Assembly: GCA_043778255.1 (NCBI GenBank)
Contig: JAYWGN010000001.1
Location: forward strand, 70,332 to 134,331
Origin: JAYWGN01 sp043778255
Lineage (GTDB): Bacteria; Bacteroidota; Bacteroidia; Chitinophagales; Chitinophagaceae
DNA: 64,000 nt
Direction: 5' to 3'
Position numbers and translations under genes: made by a program. Of the stretch, positions 26,379 through 36,240 are shown piece after piece. Within the stretch, counting starts at the first letter, position 1, and every line of letters starts with the position of its first letter. The notes below the pieces were generated by a model that searched no databases, was not told where the DNA came from, and worked only from the letters and a program-made list of their open reading frames with translations.

Positions 26379-26915
26379 ATGAAATTACTACTTTCCATTG
26401 TATTAATAATAATTGTAGCCAGTTGTAATAATAACAGCAGCACCAAAAGCAGTACAAGTACACTTACTAATACCAAGCAGTTTGTAACGGCTAATATAGG
26501 GGGTAAACCTTGGCAAAGCGACCCTAACGAGGTGTTGGCTTCCTACAGCGAATTTGACGATAAGTTACAAATATTTACAAAAGATGCAGTTGGCAAAACT
26601 AATGTGTTGCTTACACTAATGCCTTTTAGCAAAACGGGTGTGGGTAAGTATAGTAGTGTAAAAGAAAATTCAAGTGGCTTTGGCATAAGTTTATTAGATG
26701 ATAATACAACTGATACCGAAGAGTTAGATTATGACAATTTTCGTCAAGGGGCTATTGAAAATAGTATAACCATAGCAGCTATAAACGAAACGGCCGAAGG
26801 CAAAATGATTGTAGGCACATTTGCATCAGCCTTAAATAAAAGTAATAATTATGATGCAGCTACAAGCAAACCAATTGCTATTGATGGTGCATTTGCTGTA
26901 CTATTAAAAAAGTAA
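26379..26915 (+). CDS. Lipoprotein of unknown function
   Basis: A 178-residue lipoprotein: hydrophobic signal with lipobox VASC (Cys16), followed by a Ser/Thr/Asn-rich linker and a beta-rich domain beginning FVTANIGGKPWQSDPNEV. The domain resembles small Bacteroidota secreted proteins in which an introduced G-x-P-W motif opens a beta-sandwich, but I cannot name it. It is the first gene of a ten-gene exported-protein cluster and is 4 bp from the next gene. Confidence 0.7.
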   Translation: MKLLLSIVLIIIVASCNNNSSTKSSTSTLTNTKQFVTANIGGKPWQSDPNEVLASYSEFDDKLQIFTKDAVGKTNVLLTLMPFSKTGVGKYSSVKENSSGFGISLLDDNTTDTEELDYDNFRQGAIENSITIAAINETAEGKMIVGTFASALNKSNNYDAATSKPIAIDGAFAVLLKK

Positions 26916-26919
26916 AAGT

Positions 26920-27426
26920 ATGAAATACCTTAAAACATTATATATCCTTTTATTGCTTGTAACCATTACTAGCAGTGCAAATGCTCAAATAAAAGACTGG
27001 CTTAGTCGCAAAAAAGAAGAAGCCAAACAAAAGGTAAATAATAAAATAGACCAAAAAACAAATGAAGGTTTGGATAAGGTTATTGATGCACCTGAAAAAG
27101 CAGCAAAAAAAAAGAAAGGACAAAAAGGAGGGGCACAAACAACCGATAAAGTAACTGAAAATAGTACCGTTGAAGATGCAAAGCCAGTTGGCGAAATAAT
27201 TATTAATACCAATATAAAATGTGCTGCAGGCAAAGCAACAATTGAAGATTTAATACGAGATACGCCAGGTGTATCTAGTGTTTCTATTGATATTAAAAGC
27301 GGCAAATTATTTTTAGGATTAACAGGGGATGCTACAAATACTGAAGAAATAGAAACTATTATAAGAAAAAATGGATTTGAAGCCAATGGTAAAAAAAAGT
27401 TAGACGGTATAAATAGTTGTAAGTAA
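26920..27426 (+). CDS. Secreted protein with an HMA-like C-terminal domain lacking CxxC
   Basis: A 168-residue exported protein: signal peptide (KTLYILLLLVTITSSANAQ), a Lys/Glu-rich helix (DWLSRKKEEAKQKVNNKIDQK, about 26-46), a Lys-rich linker, then residues ~93-160 with the beta-alpha-beta pattern of a heavy-metal-associated domain (IIINTNIKCAAGKATIEDLI, TPGVSSVSIDIKSGKLFLGL, EEIETIIRKNGF). The usual metal-binding CxxC is reduced to one Cys (KCAAGKA), so metal transfer is unlikely. It is tightly spaced with its neighbours. Confidence 0.7.
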   Translation: MKYLKTLYILLLLVTITSSANAQIKDWLSRKKEEAKQKVNNKIDQKTNEGLDKVIDAPEKAAKKKKGQKGGAQTTDKVTENSTVEDAKPVGEIIINTNIKCAAGKATIEDLIRDTPGVSSVSIDIKSGKLFLGLTGDATNTEEIETIIRKNGFEANGKKKLDGINSCK

Positions 27427-27427
27427 T

Positions 27428-29137
27428 ATGAAAGCAAAACGTATATATTTTTTATTGCTGTTACATTGTAGTAACTTTTGCAATGCCCAAGGTTTTGGCA
27501 ATGGGCTGCCAATTACACTCAAGTTAAATACACCGGTTAATGTGGCTTTTGGTAATGTAGAATTTGCCGGAACGGTTCAAAGTTTAAATGATGAACCTGC
27601 AACAGTATTTATAGAAATAAAAACACCTAACCAAAGTATAGATCAAGTAAGTGGTAGAGCCGATAAAGCAACTGGATGTTATATAATAAAATATTATTGT
27701 AAAACTATTGGAACCTATACTGCAACTGCTTATGCTAGTGATAAAGTTCAAAATGCATCAATTGATTTTGAAGTAACTGCCGATGTGGAACTTGACAAAA
27801 GCTTTAACGAATTAACTAACGAAACCGAAAAGGCAGTAACAACCTTAGATGCTTATATAACCAAGGGCATACAAGATTTGGTAAAACCTGAGGAAATAGC
27901 CACTACAAAACAAAAAGTTGACAAATTAAAAAAGGCCGTTAAAGATTTTAATAACCACTTTGCCAATTTGAAAAAAGCAGTGGAAAGCCTTAATACCTTA
28001 TGCAAAAAATACCCCGATGCAAAAAAAACTGCGGCACCTTATTTGGGTAAGTTAGCAAGTGAGGTAAAAACTCAAACTGATTTAGTAAAGCAAGTTACTA
28101 AAGATTTAAAAAATAGTGAAACACCAGTTGACGATTGTAAAAAAGCATATATGGTGGCCGAAGCTGCTGCAGCATATTCCACTACAATGAACTTAGCGGC
28201 AGGGGGAATTTTAAAAATTGGGGCATCTATTTTTATTGATAAAGTTTGGCCAATATTTGCTGAAAAGTATGCTCCCAAAGTATTTACCGATAATGATAAA
28301 TTTTTATTTACCCAATCGGGCAAAACTGCCCTTACTGCCTTAGATGGAATTAAAGAAATAAAAAATGCAAGTTTTGGAGCAGGTATGATGGGTGATTTAA
28401 CACAATACATTAGTAAAAATTTATTTAAACAATATTGTACCGAGTATAAAGGTGTGGTAAGCGGTACGTTTGCTATTGAAAATAAAAATGAGGGAAAAAT
28501 GTATTCGAAGTACAGCCTTGTGTATGAGGGCATGGCATCGTTATACTGCAAAAATACTGAGTTGAAAAAAGGTATACCAAAACTAAATGGCTACTTAGAA
28601 GCAAATGTTACCAAAATAGAATTTACAGATAATGTATGGGCAGTAGAAGATAAAAAAGAATGGGATGAAGTAAAATATGTACGAATACCTTTTCCTGTAG
28701 TGCCTGTTAATGCAACACAGGCTGATGCTGACTTAGGGTTTGGAGCTTTGGCAAGAGCAGCTTTGCCAGGTGCATTTTATTTGCCATTAGAAGCAAAAAT
28801 AGTACAAGAAAAAATGATTATAAAAATTATGCCAGCCAAAGTAGATTTTTCTCCTTTATTTACCAACAAAACATTAGTAGTAGCAAGGGCAAAATATGGA
28901 GCAAAAAATTTGTCCGGTGGAGTATTTGAATACCCAATACAATCAGGCTTTTTTATGATTACCCGATCGGTAAAGCAAGGCGATAATGCACCAACATTTA
29001 GTTTGGATATAAAAAAAGAAAACCAAACTAAAGTATTGCAAGGTGAATTTCCAAGAACTGTAAGCCCCTCAGGTGATATAAAAGTTGATTTTTTATTTAA
29101 AATAAAATTAAGTGAAATAGAAGGTGCTAAAAAATAG
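27428..29137 (+). CDS. Large secreted protein with Ig-like and coiled-coil regions
   Basis: A 569-residue exported protein starting 2 bp after the previous stop. Signal peptide (KRIYFLLLLHCSNFCNAQ). Residues ~25-120 look like an Ig-like beta-sandwich (TPVNVAFGNVEFAGTVQSL...GTYTATAYASDKVQNASIDFEV). Residues ~125-215 are helical and heptad-rich (FNELTNETEKAVTTLDAY, VDKLKKAVKDFNNHFANLKKAV), then a Gly/Ala-rich hydrophobic stretch and a C-terminal beta-rich domain. I do not recognise the family. It probably works with the neighbouring exported proteins. Confidence 0.7.
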   Translation: MKAKRIYFLLLLHCSNFCNAQGFGNGLPITLKLNTPVNVAFGNVEFAGTVQSLNDEPATVFIEIKTPNQSIDQVSGRADKATGCYIIKYYCKTIGTYTATAYASDKVQNASIDFEVTADVELDKSFNELTNETEKAVTTLDAYITKGIQDLVKPEEIATTKQKVDKLKKAVKDFNNHFANLKKAVESLNTLCKKYPDAKKTAAPYLGKLASEVKTQTDLVKQVTKDLKNSETPVDDCKKAYMVAEAAAAYSTTMNLAAGGILKIGASIFIDKVWPIFAEKYAPKVFTDNDKFLFTQSGKTALTALDGIKEIKNASFGAGMMGDLTQYISKNLFKQYCTEYKGVVSGTFAIENKNEGKMYSKYSLVYEGMASLYCKNTELKKGIPKLNGYLEANVTKIEFTDNVWAVEDKKEWDEVKYVRIPFPVVPVNATQADADLGFGALARAALPGAFYLPLEAKIVQEKMIIKIMPAKVDFSPLFTNKTLVVARAKYGAKNLSGGVFEYPIQSGFFMITRSVKQGDNAPTFSLDIKKENQTKVLQGEFPRTVSPSGDIKVDFLFKIKLSEIEGAKK

Positions 29138-29155
29138 CAAACACACTCCCATATA

Positions 29156-29587
29156 ATGAATAAAAGTAAAACAATACTACTACCACTGCTACTACTAATA
29201 ATTGCCCTATGTATGTATTATATGGGATGTTATAAAAAAAATAAAACAACTCAAGTAAACTATACGCCACAAGGTACTACTATAATTAAGCAAGGCGATA
29301 TACAATTAAAAATATGGGATAACAATACCGAAGATGGAGATAGTGTAAAAGTGTATTTAGATGGTAAACTTATTAAAGACACACTGGCCATATTGTATGA
29401 GCCTTTGCAATTAAACTTTGGTAAACTAAGCAAAGGTGAACACTTGCTTGGTGTAGTAGCTATTAACGAAGGTATAATGAGCCCAGCTAGTGCATCAATG
29501 AGTATTAGCAACCAAACAGAAAATAAAGAATTTGAAATGAATGCCACTAAAGACAGTGCAGCATCGTGGAAAATAATTATTGAATAA
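29156..29587 (+). CDS. Membrane-anchored or lipoprotein-like secreted protein
   Basis: A 143-residue protein with an N-terminal hydrophobic segment (TILLPLLLLIIALCMYYMGC). The Cys residues at its end could be a degenerate lipobox, otherwise it is a signal anchor. The remainder forms a small beta-sandwich (IKQGDIQLKIWDNNTEDGDSVKVYLDGK) typical of secreted Bacteroidota proteins. The pattern WDNNTEDGDSVKVYLDG resembles a calcium-loop or C2-like edge, but I would not assign a function. Confidence 0.65.
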   Translation: MNKSKTILLPLLLLIIALCMYYMGCYKKNKTTQVNYTPQGTTIIKQGDIQLKIWDNNTEDGDSVKVYLDGKLIKDTLAILYEPLQLNFGKLSKGEHLLGVVAINEGIMSPASASMSISNQTENKEFEMNATKDSAASWKIIIE

Positions 29588-29603
29588 AAACAAATATAGT
29601 AAA

Positions 29604-30092
29604 ATGAAAAAAACAATTTTTTATGCTTTAGTAATTACAACTATGGCAGCAACAGCTTGCACTAATAAAAGTAACGACACTGATGTAGCAGGTATTGCAA
29701 CCTCGGATAAAACGAGTAGCGGTTCGTTTACAGTTAATGGTAACACTATGAAAGGAAATGTAAGTACACAATACTTTGGCAGTAATAAAACCACCGATAA
29801 TTTTTCTATTCTTTGCCAACAAGATGAACCTTTTACATTGCTACAAGCCACATTTGCCAACGAAGCCAATGCCAAAACAGAAGGCTTAAAACCTAAAGGC
29901 GGATCATACAAAGTAAATGACGGAGAGTTTGGTTTGGAGCTAAGTACAGCCGATAGTGATAAACATTTTATTGCTAACGAAAAATCGGGCGGTAGCTTAA
30001 AAGTAGAGGGAAATAAAATGACAATTACCGATATGAAATTATTTGATAGAGATGGAAAAGAAAGAATAGTAACTGCAACTATAGTATTTTAA
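29604..30092 (+). CDS. Small lipoprotein
   Basis: A 162-residue lipoprotein. I start at the Met at 29604 (MKKTIFYALVITTMAATAC) because it gives a clean signal with lipobox TAC, whereas the longer frame overlaps the previous gene. The mature part is beta-rich (GSFTVNGNTMKGNVSTQYFG, DNFSILCQQDEPF, GGSYKVNDGEFGLEL). It is similar in style to the lipoprotein at 26.4 kb, so the two may be distant paralogues. Function unknown. Confidence 0.7.
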   Translation: MKKTIFYALVITTMAATACTNKSNDTDVAGIATSDKTSSGSFTVNGNTMKGNVSTQYFGSNKTTDNFSILCQQDEPFTLLQATFANEANAKTEGLKPKGGSYKVNDGEFGLELSTADSDKHFIANEKSGGSLKVEGNKMTITDMKLFDRDGKERIVTATIVF

Positions 30093-30116
30093 AAAACATT
30101 TTTATTAAATAATATA

Positions 30117-30869
30117 ATGATGAAGAAAACTACAGCAACTTTATATTTGCTTTGTATTGTGTGGCTACTTAATGCACAAAATAAAACCCAATGGAAACTT
30201 AGCACACATACATGGAGTGGTGCTGGGTGGATAGGTAAATGGGAATATAAATACGATGCTAAATTTTTTTTGAAAACAGTAAACTATTATCAAGATAAAA
30301 AATTATTTAGCGTAAGTAAAAATTTTATACACAATGCAGTTGGCAATATTATTAGTTACGAAGATGTGTATTTGCAAGGTGCCGACCCACAAAAATTTTA
30401 TTTTACCTACAACAGTAAAAACGAATTAGAAACTAAAAAAACAGTGTACTATAAAGCAGGTAAAGAAAACTATACCGAAGAATTAACCTACACTTGGGAA
30501 ACCAATAAAGTAATCGCCATACAAACTGTTGTATCCAAAAGAGGTACATCATCATCTACCATTATTTACACGTTAGACGATAATAAAAATATACTTTCAA
30601 AAGTAACAAAATCGGGTACATATACAACAACACAAACCTTTAAAGATATAGTGGCCACACCCAACCCTTTAGCAAGTGTTGATTATCCATACAACAAAGA
30701 AGTAGTATCGCCAAACAACTCAACTTACGTATCTGGCTCTACTTCACCATCTACCATAAAAATAAAAACAAATACCGAGGGGCTTACTACAAGCATTGCC
30801 GAAACTATTGATAATGGTAGCTACAAATTTATAAATACAGATAGTTTTAGTTATATAAAAATAAAATAA
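30117..30869 (+). CDS. Secreted protein of unknown function
   Basis: A 250-residue exported protein (signal KKTTATLYLLCIVWLLNAQ). The mature part is rich in aromatic beta-strands with a repeated flavour (KWEYKYDAKFFLKTVNYYQDKK, read in short pieces; FYFTYNSKNELETKK; ELTYTWETNKV), reminiscent of YD/RHS-type strand pairs but without the YD dipeptide. It is 7 bp upstream of the beta-roll protein gene and probably cotranscribed with it. Confidence 0.65.
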   Translation: MMKKTTATLYLLCIVWLLNAQNKTQWKLSTHTWSGAGWIGKWEYKYDAKFFLKTVNYYQDKKLFSVSKNFIHNAVGNIISYEDVYLQGADPQKFYFTYNSKNELETKKTVYYKAGKENYTEELTYTWETNKVIAIQTVVSKRGTSSSTIIYTLDDNKNILSKVTKSGTYTTTQTFKDIVATPNPLASVDYPYNKEVVSPNNSTYVSGSTSPSTIKIKTNTEGLTTSIAETIDNGSYKFINTDSFSYIKIK

Positions 30870-30875
30870 AAACAC

Positions 30876-33347
30876 ATGAAAAACTTTACACTACTCACCA
30901 TTGCCGCATTGCTATGCCTATTAGCCAATGCACAAAATGTAGCTATTAATACCGATGGCAGCACTGCCAATGCAAGTGCAATATTAGATGCAAAAAGTAC
31001 TACCAAAGGCATACTAATACCACGAATGACAAAGGTTGAACGTAATGCTATAACTACACCTGCTAACAGCCTGTTAGTGTATGTTAATGCACCCGATACC
31101 GTTGGTTTTAGTTACTACAATGGTAACCAGTGGCTGTGGTTACTAAATAGCCCCAATAATACCGATTCTACAGCGTGGAAACTTACGGGCAATAATATAA
31201 CAAGTACAAATTTTTTAGGCACACTAAATGATAGTGCTTTACTATTTAGAGTTAAAAATAAACCAGCAGGTATTGTTGATTCTATTACCCAGAATACTGC
31301 TTTAGGTTTTCAGAGTTTAAGAAATAATAAGGCAACTGGTAATACAGCTTTAGGTTATAAAACATTATCTAATAATATTGATGGTGATGACAATATTGCA
31401 ATTGGAAATTTGGCTTTATCTCTCAATGACTCATCATCTTATAATGTAGCAATTGGAAATTTGGCACTTTATGGTCATAAAGGAGCAAGTAAAGATGAAA
31501 ATGTAGCTATTGGGAGGAGATCAATGTATTATGATAGTATTGGTCTTCAAAATGTAGCAGTTGGTGCATTTGCTCTTTACGGAGCATCTAGTTTGAAAAC
31601 AAAAAATGTAGGTACAGTTTCAATTGGCTATGGGGCAGGGCAATATAATAATGCAAGCTATAATACATTTGTTGGTACTGGTGCAGGTAGCGGGGCAGGA
31701 CTTAACGCCTTTACCAATAATTTATCAGGAGACGAGAATACTGGAATTGGTACTTATACACTATCAAACAATAGTTTAGGAAGAAGTAATGTTACACTTG
31801 GATTCCGTAGTATGTTTTTTAATAGAACAGGGAATAACAATGTAGCTTTAGGTGTATGGGCAATGGGATCAAATGGCTTTGGAAGCAATAATATTGCTAT
31901 TGGTGATAGTGCTATGTATAATACCAGTGGATTAGGCAATTACAACAAAAATATTGGTATTGGTAGTTATTCATTATCAAAAATTACAAACGTAACCGAT
32001 AATATAGCCATTGGCGACGAAGCTATGTACCTAGCTAATAGTAACAACAATATAGGCATTGGTAACAGGGTATTGTACAGAGGTATTGGTGTAGGTAATA
32101 TTGCAATGGGCAACGATGCTGGTCAAAATTTTTCGGCAACCAGTAATTATAATGTATTAATAGGCGATAGTGCAGCAAGGTTAGTAACCAATGGTAGCCG
32201 AAATATTATTATTGGGGCTAAAAGTTTATACAATGGAGTAGGTGTAAATGATAATGTAATAATAGGGCATAATGCTGGCCCATCGGGTGTTGGCAGTGGT
32301 AATAGCAATAATGTAGTAATTGGCTCGGGTGCAGGCCTTAATGTAATAAATGGCGGCGGTAATACCCTTATTGGAAACAATACCGATTTGAATGTAAATA
32401 ATTTAAGTAATGCTACGGCAATTGGTAATAATGCATTAGTTGGTACTAGTAATAGTTTAGTACTTGGTAGTATTAATGGGGTAAATACTGCAACTGCCGA
32501 TACTAAGGTTGGTATTGGCCTTATCAATCCATCCGAAAAATTAGAAATTGGAAATGGTCGGTTACGTTTTAAAGGTAATGCAGCAGGTGGCAATGCACAT
32601 GGCATTACTTGGACAAATAATGCGGGCACCACAGATAGGGCTTTTATTGGCATGGAAACAGATAATTATTGGGGTATTTATAATTTTGGATATGGGCCTG
32701 GCTGGAACATACGAGTACATAATAACAGTGGCGAAATGGGTATTAACAAGCAACCAGGTAGCACTATGTTAGAAAGCAGATTACAAGTAAAACAGAATAA
32801 CACTGCATCAGTTGCACAATATGGTATTAGTATTGAAACTGCTATAAATACAAACCGATGGGATATGTGGGTTGATAATAATGCAACACCCGATTTTGCC
32901 TTTAGTTACAACGGAACTTTAAAAGGGTACATACAAAACGCCACAGGAAATTATATTGTTACCTCCGACAGAAGCTTGAAAAAAGATATTACAGCACTTA
33001 GTAACACTACAAAAAATTTACTTTCAATTATACCATATCAATATCACTACAATACTAACACAAGTGCCGACCCTTTAAGTATAGGTTTTATGGCACAAGA
33101 TGTTTTAAAAATTTTCCCCGATGCCGTTGCAAAAAAAATATTAGATAATGGCATAGAGCAATTAGGTGTAAACTATCAATACTTTACAGTACTATCTGTA
33201 AAAGCCATACAAGAGCTTGCCGACCGAAATACGAAACTTGAAGAGTATGTAGGTGGGCAACAAACACAAATAGAAAAATTAAAAGCCGAAAACGAAATGC
33301 TTAAAAATGATATGAAACTAATTAAGCAAAAATTAGGTATTCAATAA
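30876..33347 (+). CDS. YadA-like beta-roll protein with S74-type intramolecular chaperone domain
   Basis: An 823-residue exported protein. After the signal peptide (NFTLLTIAALLCLLANAQ) and a short head comes a long run (about 145-545) of 14-21-residue repeats with the core N-x-A-x-G (NTALGYKTL, NIAIGNLAL, NVAIGNLAL, NNIGIGNRVL, NVVIGSGAG), the signature of the YadA-type left-handed parallel beta-roll that trimerises. Near 555 is a KVGIGLINPSEKLEIG segment. The C-terminus (about 705-823) is a peptidase-S74 chaperone: SDRSLKKDI with the Ser/Lys pair, SIGFMAQDV, then a terminal coiled coil. In phage tail fibres this domain assists trimerisation and then cleaves itself off. No T9SS tail is present. 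Confidence 0.88.
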   Translation: MKNFTLLTIAALLCLLANAQNVAINTDGSTANASAILDAKSTTKGILIPRMTKVERNAITTPANSLLVYVNAPDTVGFSYYNGNQWLWLLNSPNNTDSTAWKLTGNNITSTNFLGTLNDSALLFRVKNKPAGIVDSITQNTALGFQSLRNNKATGNTALGYKTLSNNIDGDDNIAIGNLALSLNDSSSYNVAIGNLALYGHKGASKDENVAIGRRSMYYDSIGLQNVAVGAFALYGASSLKTKNVGTVSIGYGAGQYNNASYNTFVGTGAGSGAGLNAFTNNLSGDENTGIGTYTLSNNSLGRSNVTLGFRSMFFNRTGNNNVALGVWAMGSNGFGSNNIAIGDSAMYNTSGLGNYNKNIGIGSYSLSKITNVTDNIAIGDEAMYLANSNNNIGIGNRVLYRGIGVGNIAMGNDAGQNFSATSNYNVLIGDSAARLVTNGSRNIIIGAKSLYNGVGVNDNVIIGHNAGPSGVGSGNSNNVVIGSGAGLNVINGGGNTLIGNNTDLNVNNLSNATAIGNNALVGTSNSLVLGSINGVNTATADTKVGIGLINPSEKLEIGNGRLRFKGNAAGGNAHGITWTNNAGTTDRAFIGMETDNYWGIYNFGYGPGWNIRVHNNSGEMGINKQPGSTMLESRLQVKQNNTASVAQYGISIETAINTNRWDMWVDNNATPDFAFSYNGTLKGYIQNATGNYIVTSDRSLKKDITALSNTTKNLLSIIPYQYHYNTNTSADPLSIGFMAQDVLKIFPDAVAKKILDNGIEQLGVNYQYFTVLSVKAIQELADRNTKLEEYVGGQQTQIEKLKAENEMLKNDMKLIKQKLGIQ

Positions 33348-33388
33348 AAAAATAAGCAACCCTATTTATAAATAAAAAACTTAAACCC

Positions 33389-34813
33389 ATGAAAAAACTC
33401 AAACTCCTCACCATTGCAGTACTAGTAATTGCATTTGGCAATGCCCAAAATGTAGGCATTGGCACCACCACACCTACCGCAAAGCTAGAGGTAGTAGGCA
33501 ATATAAAAATTGTAGATGGCACACAGGCACTTAATAAAGTACTTACAACCGATGCTACTGGATTGGCAACTTGGAGTGCAAAAGGTGTAGTACAACCTAA
33601 TACTTATGTTATTAGCGATGTAAAAAACGATGCTAATTTGTTAGCAAATAATTATGCATATAAATCAAGTTTTAATGTAAACACAAAAATAGCTAGTACC
33701 GTAAATTTAGCTGCAGAAAACTGGACTGCAACTAGCTACTTTGCAGAGAACACAACTAACCCTGAAGTTATAAATGGTGCAGGAAATAATTTTGTAGTTT
33801 TTGGAGGGTACAACAGTACTAAAAACATTTCGAGTGGAGCAATATACGATGCTATAAATGATACTTGGATTGGCATACCCGATATGGGTGATGATTTAGA
33901 AAGGTCTGTACCAGTAGTTGTATGGGCTAATGGAAAATTATTTGTTTGGGGTGGCTTTCAGCAAAAGGCATACACACAAATTTATCATAACACTGGCAAA
34001 ATATACGACCCTGTAACTAAATTATGGACAACTATACCTGCCCTAAATGCTCCAAGTGGAAGATATATTGCTGCTTATGCCTACAACCTAGCAACTAACG
34101 AAGTAGCAATATGGGGAGGTACTGGTAGCAATGGTGGTAACGGTGGTGCTTATTTGGGCGACGGTGCTAAGTATAATTTTAATACCAATACTTGGGCAAC
34201 TTTACCAACCCTTGCAGCTCCAACCGCAAGGGGTTATATGGGTTTTGCTTCAGGGTTAGGTAAGTTTTTTATATTTGGTGGTATTTTACAGGCTGGTGGA
34301 AATTCTACCACATCACATTTTTATGATTTTGCCTCAAATACTTGGACAGCACCTACCGCCTCTGGCTTGTCTGCAAGGTATAATGCACACACCGTGTTTA
34401 CGGGCAGTAGTTTTTTAGTATGGGGTGGCAACGGCACTAGTGTTGGTAACGAAGGATCTATATATAGCTTAGGTTCTAATACCTGGAGTGCAATGAGTAC
34501 AGTAAGTTCGCCAGCTGGCCCTAATTATTGTAATACCACATTTTCAAACGGATACTTTATTCATCAAGATGAATCTAGTAATAATAAATACAGCATTTTA
34601 ACCAATACTTGGTCGCCACTTAACGATTTTGAAACCCGTGGTTTAAATGCAATTGCAGGTAATACAAATGGACTATTTATTTGGGGTGGTAATGCTAGTT
34701 TAACAATAGGCTCCACTAAAAAAGATGTTGGTGCAAGGTACTTTTGGAATACACAAAATATTACCATTAATACAACCCAACCAGAAGAATATTATTTATA
34801 TAAAAAAAATTAA
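33389..34813 (+). CDS. Secreted kelch-repeat beta-propeller protein
   Basis: A 474-residue exported protein: signal (KLKLLTIAVLVIAFGNAQ), a short opening NVGIGTTTPTAKLEVVGNI that is shared with tail-fibre-type proteins such as its upstream neighbour, and then six or so kelch blades (VVFGGYNS, LFVWGGFQ, VAIWGGTGS, FFIFGGILQ, FLVWGGNGT, LFIWGGNAS; each GG doublet followed by a Tyr/Trp-bearing strand such as NDTWIGIP or TNTWATLP). It is probably a ligand-binding propeller at the cell surface. There is no T9SS C-terminal domain. Confidence 0.85.
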   Translation: MKKLKLLTIAVLVIAFGNAQNVGIGTTTPTAKLEVVGNIKIVDGTQALNKVLTTDATGLATWSAKGVVQPNTYVISDVKNDANLLANNYAYKSSFNVNTKIASTVNLAAENWTATSYFAENTTNPEVINGAGNNFVVFGGYNSTKNISSGAIYDAINDTWIGIPDMGDDLERSVPVVVWANGKLFVWGGFQQKAYTQIYHNTGKIYDPVTKLWTTIPALNAPSGRYIAAYAYNLATNEVAIWGGTGSNGGNGGAYLGDGAKYNFNTNTWATLPTLAAPTARGYMGFASGLGKFFIFGGILQAGGNSTTSHFYDFASNTWTAPTASGLSARYNAHTVFTGSSFLVWGGNGTSVGNEGSIYSLGSNTWSAMSTVSSPAGPNYCNTTFSNGYFIHQDESSNNKYSILTNTWSPLNDFETRGLNAIAGNTNGLFIWGGNASLTIGSTKKDVGARYFWNTQNITINTTQPEEYYLYKKN

Positions 34814-34856
34814 AAATAATGATATAGATAAAACCTTTTCTTGTAAAATTAAAATT

Positions 34857-36215
34857 ATGAAAAAAATAATCTTTCTCTCAACTATACTATTTGCATACAA
34901 TGCAAATGCACAATTGGTGGTACAAAGCGGTGCTACTATTACTACCACAGGTAATGCAGTGGTATGTTTGCTCAATACCGATTTGCAAAACGATGGCACT
35001 ATTAACCAACTAAGTGGTACGGGCAAGTTTGTATTTAATGGCAATGCCAATAGTATAATAAGCGGTACTACTACACCCAACTTTGCCATATTAGAAATGG
35101 CAAAAACTGGTAACGCCAACCTTACCTTACAACAGCATATTGGTATAACTGAAAACGTATTATTTACCAGTGGTAGTATAGAGTTAAATAATAAAAATAT
35201 ACTACTACAACCAACAGCTACACTCATAGGCGAAACCGAAACTAGCCGCATAACGGGCCTTGCAGGTGGGTACGTAGAAATTACAAATACACTAAATGCA
35301 CCAACTGCCACTAATGTGGGCAACCTTGGTGCAACAATAACAAGTAGCCAAAACCTTGGCAGTACTACCATACGGCGAGGGCATACCTCACAAACTGGGC
35401 TAGGTGGCGGTGGTAGTAGTATATACAGATATTTCGACATTATACCAACTAACAACACAGCATTAAATGCTACACTACGTATTAATTATTTTGATGCCGA
35501 ATTAAATGCACAAACCGAAGTTAGCCTAGTACAATATAAAAGCCCCAACAACCTTAACTGGTCTAATATGGGCTTTACTACCAGAGACGGAAGTTTGAAT
35601 TATGTAGAAAAAACAGGGCTTAATGACTTTTCACGTTGGACCTTAAGCAACTTAAATAATACCCTGCCAGTAAGCATTACACAATTTTCGGCTGGTTGTA
35701 GTAATGGTAATGTTACCCTACTTTGGAAAACAGCACAGGAGCAAAACAGTAAACAATTTAACGTACAAACTAGTACCGATGGTATTACATGGGTTACCAT
35801 AGCAACTGTGCCTACTGCTGGTAATAGCACTACCGAAAAACAATATACCTATACCAATGCAAATACTAACAATACATTGTACCGTATAATGCAAGTAGAT
35901 TTGGATGGTAAGTTTGCATACACCACCATAGTAAAATCTGTTTGTAATACCCTAGCAAAAGATGCTATAAATATATACCCCAACCCTGCACAGCAAAATA
36001 TATGGATAGCCTTGCAAAGCACTGACATAAGCAATATAGTAATTACAATAGTAGATGTAAAAGGTGCTACTGTACTTACAAAAAATACAAGTGTAACTAT
36101 TGGCAATAATGTACTGCCAATTACACTAACAGGCCTTGCCAAAGCAACTTACACTATAATTGTAAGTTATAATAATGGCTTAAGCCAAAAAATTGGTAAA
36201 CTTATAAAGCAATAA
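34857..36215 (+). CDS. Secreted protein with type IX secretion C-terminal sorting domain
   Basis: A 452-residue exported protein. I start at the Met at 34857, which opens a good signal peptide (KKIIFLSTILFAYNANAQ); the frame is open further upstream but overlaps the previous gene. The middle (about 20-270) is low-complexity beta-rich, adhesin-like. Residues ~280-365 look like an FN3-like domain (VSITQFSAGCSNGNVTLLWKTAQEQNSKQF, in short pieces). The last ~80 residues (INIYPNPAQQNIWIAL ... KLIKQ) are a type A T9SS sorting domain, so the protein is exported by the Por system and processed at the surface. Confidence 0.88.
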   Translation: MKKIIFLSTILFAYNANAQLVVQSGATITTTGNAVVCLLNTDLQNDGTINQLSGTGKFVFNGNANSIISGTTTPNFAILEMAKTGNANLTLQQHIGITENVLFTSGSIELNNKNILLQPTATLIGETETSRITGLAGGYVEITNTLNAPTATNVGNLGATITSSQNLGSTTIRRGHTSQTGLGGGGSSIYRYFDIIPTNNTALNATLRINYFDAELNAQTEVSLVQYKSPNNLNWSNMGFTTRDGSLNYVEKTGLNDFSRWTLSNLNNTLPVSITQFSAGCSNGNVTLLWKTAQEQNSKQFNVQTSTDGITWVTIATVPTAGNSTTEKQYTYTNANTNNTLYRIMQVDLDGKFAYTTIVKSVCNTLAKDAINIYPNPAQQNIWIALQSTDISNIVITIVDVKGATVLTKNTSVTIGNNVLPITLTGLAKATYTIIVSYNNGLSQKIGKLIKQ

Positions 36216-36240
36216 ATACTACCAGAGTATCATTATTTAT

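Noticed and set aside
30876..33347. Prophage tail-fibre gene
   Set aside because: Despite the S74 chaperone end, it has a signal peptide and no phage structural, lysis or integrase genes lie near it.
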